64,000 nt of DNA from Bradyrhizobium campsiandrae (lineage in GTDB: Bacteria > Pseudomonadota > Alphaproteobacteria > Rhizobiales > Xanthobacteraceae). Below, piece by piece: positions 58,056-64,000 of this stretch (position 1 is the stretch's first letter; every line of letters begins with the position of its first letter). The DNA is taken from NCBI RefSeq assembly GCF_014529705.1, contig NZ_JAANIH010000038.1:1-64000 (forward strand), written 5' to 3'. The position numbers and the translations under genes were made by a program. The notes beneath the pieces are model-generated. The model had not been told where the DNA came from. It searched no databases and saw nothing but the letters and a program-made list of their open reading frames with translations.

Positions 58056-59321
58056 ATGGTAGAGGGCCGCCACGTCGCCATCATCGGAGCAGGCGCGGTC
58101 GGCGTGATCAGCGCGATCGAGGCGCTGCGCGAGGGCCATCGCGTCACGCTGATCGATCCGGGCGAGCCCGGCGGCGAACAGGCGGCGAGCTACGGCAATG
58201 CCGGCTGGCTCTCCTCGCATTCGGTGATCCCGCCGGCCGAGCCTGGTATCTGGAAGAAGGTGCCGGGCTATCTGATGGATCCGCTCGGCCCGCTGGCGAT
58301 CCGCTGGTCGTACTTGCCGAAGGCGCTGCCCTGGCTGATCAAATACCTACTTTCGGGCTGGACCGAGGCGCGGGTCGAGCAGACCGCGTTCGCGCTGCGC
58401 GATCTGCTGAAAGACGCGCCGCTGCTTCACCGCAAGCTGGCGGAAGAGGCCGGCGTGCCTGAGCTGGTCGAGCGCAACGGCGTGATGCACGTGTTTCCCT
58501 CGCGCGGCAATTTCGACAACGATCTCGGCTGGCGCCTGCGCAAGAAGGTCGGCGTCGCGTGGATGGAGCTGAGCGCCGACGAGATGCGTCAGCGCGAGCC
58601 GGACCTGCATCCGCGCTACACCTTTGGCGTGGTAGTCGAAGAGGCCGGCCGCTGCCGCGATCCCGGCGCTTACGTTGCCGCGCTTGCGCAGCATGCGCTG
58701 GCGAGCGGTGCCAAGCTCGTCCGTGCCAAGGCAACTGGGCTCAAGCTTTCCGGTGACAAGCTCGTCGCCGTCATGACCGAGACCGGCGAGATCTCCTGCG
58801 ATGCTGCGGTGGTCGCCGCCGGCGCGCATTCGAAGCGGCTGACCGCATCGGTCGGCGATGCCCTGCCGCTCGAGACCGAGCGCGGCTATCACGTCATGAT
58901 CGAGCATCCCGAAACAGGTCCGCGCAGCTCGATGATGGCCGCCGACGCCAAGATGGTGGTGAACTGGACCGACAAGGGCCTGCGCGCCGCCGGCACGGTC
59001 GAGATCGCGGGCCTTCAGGCCGCACCGAACTGGAAGCGCGCCGAGATCCTGCGCAACCACCTTCTCGGCATGTTCCCCAAACTGCCGAAGGACATGCCGG
59101 CCTCGCGCATCAAGACCTGGTTTGGTCACCGGCCGAGCATGCCGGACGGACGCCCTTGCATCGGCTATTCGCGCGCCTCCCGCGACATCGTCTATGCCTT
59201 CGGCCACGGCCATGTCGGCCTGGTCGGCTCGGCTCGCACCGGCCGCCTGGTCGCGCAGCTTCTGAGCAGCAAGCAGCCGGAGATTCCGCTCGCACCGTTT
59301 TCGCCCAACCGCTTCCTCTGA
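58056..59321 (+). CDS. D-amino-acid dehydrogenase (DadA-like FAD oxidoreductase)
   Basis: A 421-aa flavoprotein with an N-terminal FAD-binding motif (HVAIIGAGAVGVISAIEALR), DPGEPGGEQAASYGNAGWLS, and the C-terminal RPSMPDGRPCIGYSRASRDI, YAFGHGHVGLVGSARTGRLV. It should convert a D-amino acid to the imino acid and then the 2-oxoacid. It starts 3 bases after the ThDP gene and ends 9 bases before the racemase-like gene. Glycine or sarcosine oxidase-type relatives are the main alternative. Confidence 0.88.
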   Translation: MVEGRHVAIIGAGAVGVISAIEALREGHRVTLIDPGEPGGEQAASYGNAGWLSSHSVIPPAEPGIWKKVPGYLMDPLGPLAIRWSYLPKALPWLIKYLLSGWTEARVEQTAFALRDLLKDAPLLHRKLAEEAGVPELVERNGVMHVFPSRGNFDNDLGWRLRKKVGVAWMELSADEMRQREPDLHPRYTFGVVVEEAGRCRDPGAYVAALAQHALASGAKLVRAKATGLKLSGDKLVAVMTETGEISCDAAVVAAGAHSKRLTASVGDALPLETERGYHVMIEHPETGPRSSMMAADAKMVVNWTDKGLRAAGTVEIAGLQAAPNWKRAEILRNHLLGMFPKLPKDMPASRIKTWFGHRPSMPDGRPCIGYSRASRDIVYAFGHGHVGLVGSARTGRLVAQLLSSKQPEIPLAPFSPNRFL

Positions 59322-59330
59322 GATTGCACC

Positions 59331-60074
59331 ATGACCATTTCAGCCAACGCGCCGTCTCGTATCGCCCGTGGCGGCAAGGCCATCTATGGCGCGCCGCTCG
59401 GCATCCTGATGCTGGAAGCGCGCTTTCCGCGCATCGCTGGCGACATGGGCAACGGCACCACCTGGCCGTTTCCCGTGCTCTATCGCGTGGTGAGCGGGGC
59501 TTCGCCGGAGAAGGTGGTGTTGAAGGGCGCCGCCGGCCTCTTGCCTGACTTCATCGACGCGGCGAAGGATCTGGTGCGCCTTGGGGCTGAAGCCATCACT
59601 ACCAATTGCGGCTTCCTCTCGCTGTTCCAGAAAGAGATCGCAGCCGCCGTCGGCGTGCCGGTCGCGACCTCGTCGTTGATGCAGGTGCCGTGGGTGCAGG
59701 CGACCCTGCCGCCGGGCAAGCGCGTCGGTCTCGTCACGGTGTCGGGCTCGACGCTGACCCCGGCTCATCTCGAAGGTGCCGGCGTGCCGCTCGATACGCC
59801 GCTGGTCGGCACCGAGCACGGCAAGGAATTCTTTCGCGTGCTGATCAAGGCCGAGAAGGACGACATGGATGTGGCGCAGGCCGAGCGCGACGTGGTCGAG
59901 GCCGGCAAAGAGCTGGTCGCCAAGAACCCCGATGTCGGCGCCATCGTGCTCGAATGCACCAACATGCCGCCCTATGCGGCGGCCTTGCAGGCCGAGATCG
60001 GGTTGCCGGTCTATGACATCTATTCCATGATCACCTGGTTTCATGCTGGACTGCGCCCGCGCGCCTTTGCCTGA
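59331..60074 (+). CDS. Aspartate/glutamate racemase family protein
   Basis: A 247-aa cysteine-pair racemase or isomerase. The two catalytic cysteines lie in TTNCGFLSLF and VLECTNMPPY. Besides aspartate, glutamate and hydantoin racemases, the family includes maleate isomerase, so its substrate is open. Beside DadA and RidA it could turn an L-amino acid into the D form the dehydrogenase uses. AGATTGCACC precedes the ATG. Confidence 0.84.
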   Translation: MTISANAPSRIARGGKAIYGAPLGILMLEARFPRIAGDMGNGTTWPFPVLYRVVSGASPEKVVLKGAAGLLPDFIDAAKDLVRLGAEAITTNCGFLSLFQKEIAAAVGVPVATSSLMQVPWVQATLPPGKRVGLVTVSGSTLTPAHLEGAGVPLDTPLVGTEHGKEFFRVLIKAEKDDMDVAQAERDVVEAGKELVAKNPDVGAIVLECTNMPPYAAALQAEIGLPVYDIYSMITWFHAGLRPRAFA

Positions 60075-60174
60075 TTCCTGATGTCGCCGGCTCTTCACAA
60101 CCTCTCGTTGGCATTGCAATTGCGGCTGTCGCCCCGGTATATTGGGCTGTGTTCGGGCATGAATGCAGTGGATG

Positions 60175-60876
60175 ATGAGCAATTTGGAACTCGCCTCGGA
60201 TAGTATCGTCGATCGCGTCTATGAACAGCTCAAGGCGATGGCCGTGAGCTACGAATTCAAGCCGGGCGAACGGCTCAACGAGGGTGAGCTGGCCAAACGG
60301 CTCGGCGTCAGCCGTACGCCGCTGCGCGAAGCGCTCAACCGTCTCAACACCGAGGGCTTCCTGCGCTTCACTCCCGGCAAGGGCTTCTTCTGCCGCGAAC
60401 TGGACGCCAACGAGATCTTCGATCTCTACGAGCTGCGCAAGTCGATCGAGGTCGCCGCGGTTCGCCTCGCCATCAAGCGCGCCAAGGACGAGGACGTCGA
60501 CGCGCTGTTGAAATTCCTCGAAGCAACCGGGCCCGATCCGGGTGAACGCACGTCGGTCGAGCTCGTCGAGCTGGATGAGACCTTCCACGAGCGGCTGATG
60601 GCGATGTCTGACAATGCCGAGATGCTGCGCGTCTTGCGCAACGTCAACGCGCGCATCCGCTTCGTGCGCTGGATCGACATGGACCGCGTCAACCGCTCCA
60701 ACACGCAAGCCGAGCACCGCGCCGTGATCGAAGGCCTGAAGGCGCGCGACGAAGCGGCGTGCGTCTCGGTGCTCGAGAAGCACATCGACCGCCGCCTCGA
60801 TCGCATCACCGCCGCGATCAAGGAAGGCTATGCGCAGATTTACATGCCCGCCGCGGCGCGGGCTGGGGCGAATTGA
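60175..60876 (+). CDS. GntR-family regulator, FCD subfamily
   Basis: A 233-aa regulator from ATG 60175 (ATGs at 60163 and 60172 are also in frame). The winged helix spans about 15-80 (DRVYEQLKAMAVSYEFKPGE, RLGVSRTPLREALNRLNTEG) and is followed by the FCD helical ligand domain (ELDETFHERLMAMSDNAEML, AEHRAVIEGLKARDEAA). It is the last gene of the D-amino-acid-like run, and probably controls it via the palindrome at 54853. Confidence 0.9.
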   Translation: MSNLELASDSIVDRVYEQLKAMAVSYEFKPGERLNEGELAKRLGVSRTPLREALNRLNTEGFLRFTPGKGFFCRELDANEIFDLYELRKSIEVAAVRLAIKRAKDEDVDALLKFLEATGPDPGERTSVELVELDETFHERLMAMSDNAEMLRVLRNVNARIRFVRWIDMDRVNRSNTQAEHRAVIEGLKARDEAACVSVLEKHIDRRLDRITAAIKEGYAQIYMPAAARAGAN

Positions 60877-60965
60877 AGCTCTTTCGGCCGCCGTTCACTT
60901 CAGAAGCCAATGCTTCGCATTGGCTATGGCGCCGGATGAAGCGTCCGTCTCCGCGACCGCGCAGT

Positions 60966-61046
60966 ATCGTAGGGTGGGCAAAGCGCAGCGTGCCCACCGC
61001 CTTCTCGTGGGCACGGCGCAAAGCGCGCCTTTGCCCACCCTACGAT
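60966..61046. repeat. Palindromic repeat (GTAGGGTGGGCAAA type)
   Basis: ATCGTAGGGTGGGCAAA (60966-60982) pairs perfectly with TTTGCCCACCCTACGAT (61030-61046), and CGTGCCCAC (60989-60997) pairs with GTGGGCACG (61007-61015). The 81-base element could form one long stem. It is a repeat family I recall from many Bradyrhizobium intergenic gaps. It separates the GntR gene from the convergent permease gene. Confidence 0.8.
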
Positions 61047-61093
61047 TCCGAACACGCGAAGGCAGACCCCTCGGTCCGAGCCACGTGTGGCGT

Positions 61094-61921
61094 TTACGAC
61101 TTCACCGCGCCTGACGTCATGCCGTCGATGAACTGGCGCTGCAGCAGCACGAAGATCACGACGATCGGCAGCACGATCGTCACGGCGGCAGCCAGCATCT
61201 CGCCCCAATCGGTCGAGTACTGGCCGGTGAGGTTGTAGAAGCGCACGATCGCGGTGACGTTGCTGTCATTCTGCAGGAACGTCACGGCGATGACGAATTC
61301 GTTCCAGGCGTTCAGCCCGACGATGATCGCGACCGTGAGCAATCCCGGCCGCATCATCGGCAGGATCACGTACCAGAAGGTCTGCCAGGGCCTCGCGCCG
61401 TCAACCTGCGCGGCTTCCTCGAGCGCCACGGGAATGGCCAGCGCATAGGTGCGGAGCAGGAAGATCGCGAACGGCGAGAACATCGCGGTGTAGATCAACG
61501 CCACGGCGGGAATCGAGTTCACCAGCCCCAATTTGGCGAAGATGAAATACAGCGGATACAGATAGAGCTGCACCGGCACGGTGATCGTGGCCATGAAGTA
61601 GAAGGTGATGAAGCGCCAGAATTTTCCCTTCTGCCGCGCCAGCACATAGGCGCAGGGCGTCGCGGTGACGCAGACCATGAAGATGGTCAGGCTCGCGACT
61701 TCGGCGCTGTGCAGCAGGCTGGGGCCGAGCTGGGCGTTGCGCCAGGCCGACGAAAAGTTTTCCCAGTGCAGCCGGCTCGGCAGCGCCAGCGGACTGGCGC
61801 CGATCTCGACCGTCGTCTTCAGCGCGTTCATCACGGCGAGCACGATCGGCAGCAGCGAGCTGAACGATGCGACGCCGATCAGCGCGAGGCTGAACGTCCT
61901 GCTCCAGCGATCCCCGATCAT
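61094..61921 (-). CDS. Sugar ABC transporter permease, MalG type (CUT1)
   Basis: A 275-aa inner-membrane permease with about six hydrophobic segments and the EAA loop LEEAAQVDGARPWQTFWYVI, LPMMRPGLL typical of the second CUT1 permease. ATG 61921 overlaps the stop of the first permease (ATGA). An apparent longer open frame over both permeases is not one gene. The ATPase subunit is not in the window. Confidence 0.92.
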   Translation of the reverse strand: MIGDRWSRTFSLALIGVASFSSLLPIVLAVMNALKTTVEIGASPLALPSRLHWENFSSAWRNAQLGPSLLHSAEVASLTIFMVCVTATPCAYVLARQKGKFWRFITFYFMATITVPVQLYLYPLYFIFAKLGLVNSIPAVALIYTAMFSPFAIFLLRTYALAIPVALEEAAQVDGARPWQTFWYVILPMMRPGLLTVAIIVGLNAWNEFVIAVTFLQNDSNVTAIVRFYNLTGQYSTDWGEMLAAAVTIVLPIVVIFVLLQRQFIDGMTSGAVKS

Positions 61922-62766
61922 GTCGTCTGCGCGTCGTCGGTGATCTGGAGCCAGAGATAGACGGCGGTGGCGCACAGGCCGAACAGGCTCATGACGCAGG
62001 CCGCCGCCGCAGCCTGCCCAACGTCGCCTTCGAAGAAGGCGTGGCGATAGGCAAAGGTCGCCAGCACCTCGCTGCCATAGGCGGGCCCGCCGCGGGTGAC
62101 GATGAAGATGAACTCGAACACCTGGAACGACCAGATCACGGTGAGAATCAGCATGAGGGTCAGTGTCGGGCGGATGCCGGGCAGCAGGACATGACGAAAC
62201 AGCGCGAAGAAGCCGGCGCCGTCGAGCCGCGCCGCCTCGATCTGGTCGACGCTGATCTGCCGCATCGCCGAGAGGAACACGACCGCGAGAAAGCCCCACC
62301 AGTGCCAGATGTCGACCGCGGCGACCGCGTAGAGCGAGCGGTCGGGATCGGCGAGGGGATCGGAGATCGAAAAGCCGTGCTCGTTCAGCCAGCCGACGAT
62401 GCCGGTGGCCGGGCTGAAGATCATGCCCTGGAAGATGCGGCCCGTCACCGCGACTGCGATGATGCGCGGTAGGAAGATGATGGACTGCACGACGATGCGC
62501 GCCTTCGGCGCCATCAAGAGAGCTGCAGCCATCACCAGCGCGAGGCAGACCGGCACGGTGAGGAAGATCACGGTCCAGATGAAATTGTTGGTGAGCGCCG
62601 ACCAGAATACGGGATCGGCGATCATGTTCTGGAAATTGGCCAGACCCGCCCAGACAGGCGTGCCGACGCCGTCCCAGATGAAGAACGCCGCCGTGAATGT
62701 CAGCACGGCGGGCACCAGGATGATGCAGATATTGATCAGCAGCGCCGGAAGCGCGAACAGCCACAT
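61918..62766 (-). CDS. Sugar ABC transporter permease, MalF type (CUT1)
   Basis: A 282-aa permease with six hydrophobic segments (ALLINICIILVPAVLTFTAA, LAVVFLSAMRQISVDQIEAA) and the EAA motif DQIEAARLDGAGFFALFRHV, LLPGIRPTL. It starts 7 bases after the binding-protein stop. Together with 61094-61921 it forms the channel of a carbohydrate importer. Confidence 0.92.
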   Translation of the reverse strand: MWLFALPALLINICIILVPAVLTFTAAFFIWDGVGTPVWAGLANFQNMIADPVFWSALTNNFIWTVIFLTVPVCLALVMAAALLMAPKARIVVQSIIFLPRIIAVAVTGRIFQGMIFSPATGIVGWLNEHGFSISDPLADPDRSLYAVAAVDIWHWWGFLAVVFLSAMRQISVDQIEAARLDGAGFFALFRHVLLPGIRPTLTLMLILTVIWSFQVFEFIFIVTRGGPAYGSEVLATFAYRHAFFEGDVGQAAAAACVMSLFGLCATAVYLWLQITDDAQTT

Positions 62767-62773
62767 CTTGCGA

Positions 62774-64000
62774 TCAGGCCGTCCGCGGCGGCAGCGGCGG
62801 CACCTTGCCTTCCCTGGCTTCCTGGCTGAACAGCGTCTGCATCCGCGTCAGGTAGGCGTCCGGCGTAATCTTGTTGAGCCAGACCTGCTCGATGCCCTCG
62901 ATCAGATAGGAATTGGTGGCGCCGGGCCAGAACGTCCAGGTGGTGAAGCCGTATTGTCCCTTGCTGAAGGCCTCGTGCAGATTTGCGATGGTCTTCTCGA
63001 ACAGGGGATAGCCGATGCCCTGCAGCATCTCCGGCGGCAGGTCCTTCACCGGCAGCGCCCATTTGCCGGGCCAGTCGCGGTTCATCGCCTCGTAGAACTT
63101 GCGCGTCAGCATGAACTCGAACACGGCGGCGGCACCTTCCGCATTCTGCGAGGTCTTGGCGATCGACAGCGTCGCGCCGCAGGCGAGGTGCACCAGTGAT
63201 CCCGTGAACGCGGAGCCGAGGCTCGGCGTCGGCGCGACGTCCATCACGGTGTCGGGCTTCGACATGCCGTAGGATTTGGTGCCGAACGACCATGTGCCGC
63301 TCAGCGCCATCGCCGCTTTGCCGTTCACGACCTGAAGGAAGCTCTGCTCGATCGTCAACGAGAAGTAGTTCTTGCCGAAATAGCCCTTGTTGTACCAGGC
63401 CTTCGACAGCTCGACGGCCTCGACGAAGGGCGGTGCGGTCCAGGGCAATTCGCCCGACAGCGCCTTGCGGACATTGTCCGGACCGGCGACGTTGTTGAAG
63501 AACACCGTCATCAGCCACTCGTTGACGCCCTTCCAGTCGGCGTTGCCGGCGCCGAAGGGAATGATGCCCTTGGCGAGCGCGGCGTCGGCGACTTGCTCCA
63601 TCTCCTGCCGGTTGGTCGGCAGCTTCCAGCCGTTCTGCTTGAACAGCTCCTTGTTGTAGAACAGGTGCATGGACTCGTAGTCGCGTGGCAGCGCATAGAG
63701 CTTGCCGCCATAGACGCTGGTGTTGAGCAGCGGCGCGAGGAAGCGGTCCTTCCACTTGTATTTCTCGGCGAAGTCGTCGAGCGGCAGCACCTGGCCGGCA
63801 TTGGCGATGGCGGTGAGATAGGCTGGGCCTGCGGTCTGCACGATATCGGGCCCGTTGCCGGCGACGAGGGCGACCTTCAGGAGATTGTTGACGGCCGCAC
63901 CCTTCACCTCCATCTGCAGCAGATATTTGTCCTGCGCGGCATTGAAGGCCTCGACCAGATCGTTGCGCAGCGCGGCCTGGCCGTCCGAATTCGCCTGACC
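62774..64000 (-). CDS. Sugar ABC transporter substrate-binding protein, partial (5' end outside window)
   Basis: The coding strand runs open from the right window edge to a stop at 62774 (408 codons visible). Between 64000 and the first internal Met at 63913 the frame continues (GQANSDGQAALRNDLVEAF, NAAQDKYLLQ), so the true start lies beyond the window. Family-1 binding-protein features: GPDIVQTAGPAYLTAIANAG, YALPRDYESMHLFYNKELFK, AAMALSGTWSFGTKS. Upstream of the two permeases on the same strand. Confidence 0.9.
   Translation of the reverse strand, partial: GQANSDGQAALRNDLVEAFNAAQDKYLLQMEVKGAAVNNLLKVALVAGNGPDIVQTAGPAYLTAIANAGQVLPLDDFAEKYKWKDRFLAPLLNTSVYGGKLYALPRDYESMHLFYNKELFKQNGWKLPTNRQEMEQVADAALAKGIIPFGAGNADWKGVNEWLMTVFFNNVAGPDNVRKALSGELPWTAPPFVEAVELSKAWYNKGYFGKNYFSLTIEQSFLQVVNGKAAMALSGTWSFGTKSYGMSKPDTVMDVAPTPSLGSAFTGSLVHLACGATLSIAKTSQNAEGAAAVFEFMLTRKFYEAMNRDWPGKWALPVKDLPPEMLQGIGYPLFEKTIANLHEAFSKGQYGFTTWTFWPGATNSYLIEGIEQVWLNKITPDAYLTRMQTLFSQEAREGKVPPLPPRTA

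Noticed and set aside
61094..62764. A 556-codon frame spanning both sugar permeases
   Set aside because: The first part is an out-of-frame shadow of the MalF-type permease. The MalG-type gene starts at ATG 61921 with a 4-base overlap.
1..64000. CRISPR arrays, tRNA or rRNA genes, transposases, prophage genes
   Set aside because: I saw no regularly spaced direct repeats, no tRNA-like cloverleaf or rRNA sequence, and no transposase or integrase motif. Absence by eye is not proof.

Overview
The window reads as chromosome of an alphaproteobacterium very close to Bradyrhizobium. The grounds are the flagellar gene set (MotC, a MotD-type FliK, FlaF, FlbT, DUF1217, an OmpR-like Rem/LafR/FtcR regulator, 301-302 aa flagellins, and no FliD, FliS, FliT or chemotaxis genes), the high-GC codon use, and several palindromic intergenic repeats that I recognise from bradyrhizobial genomes. 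The flagellin size and the Rem-like regulator match what is known of the thin (lateral, Laf) flagellum of B. diazoefficiens rather than its thick subpolar one. That assignment is from memory, not from a search.

Bases 1-1707 hold two palindromic repeats, a MarR-family regulator on the minus strand and about 680 bases without a gene. Bases 1708-37513 are a nearly complete flagellar regulon. A minus-strand operon (DUF1217 gene, flgF, fliI) stands back to back with a plus-strand block: motA-fliM-small membrane gene-fliN-fliG-flhB, then flgB-flgC-fliE-flgG-flgA-flgI-motE-like-flgH-fliL-fliP. Three tandem flagellin cassettes follow. Next come fliF-fliH-like-motB-motC-fliK-lytic transglycosylase, flgE-flgK-flgL-flaF-flbT-flgD-fliQ-flhA-fliR-fliJ-like-flgJ-flgN-like and a FliL-like gene, and finally the regulator lafR/rem on the opposite strand. 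Together they encode MS ring, C ring, export gate and ATPase, rod, P and L rings, hook, hook-filament junction, filament, stator with periplasmic chaperones, and flagellin-specific post-transcriptional control.

The most striking feature is in the three flagellin leaders. Each has a conserved hairpin followed directly by ATGTCCC, which is complementary to the flagellin ribosome-binding site (GGGACAT, or GGGACGT in the third copy where pairing survives as a G-U wobble). This looks like an RNA structure that hides the start site, and flbT, whose family is known to act on flagellin leaders, lies in the same locus.

Bases 37514-44035 hold a long non-coding stretch, a membrane-anchored coiled-coil protein, a second MarR paralogue sharing a four-cysteine pattern with the first, an MHS-type transporter, a Tat-exported dienelactone hydrolase, an SDR/epimerase and a SnoaL-like protein. 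Bases 44125-52026 form a sugar-acid locus: a fructuronate reductase gene divergent from GntR/FadR regulator-TRAP transporter-zinc dehydrogenase-mannonate dehydratase. The set fits L-gulonate (or a similar aldonate) going to D-fructuronate, D-mannonate and 2-keto-3-deoxygluconate. A 52-aa membrane protein gene and an MFS exporter follow.

Bases 53944-60876 hold an orphan amino-acid binding protein divergent from a six-gene run: D-2-hydroxyacid dehydrogenase, RidA, acetolactate-synthase-like ThDP enzyme, DadA-like dehydrogenase, Asp/Glu racemase-family protein, GntR/FCD regulator. This suggests an uncharacterised D-amino-acid route. The window ends with a palindromic repeat and a minus-strand CUT1 sugar ABC transporter whose binding-protein gene runs off the right edge.
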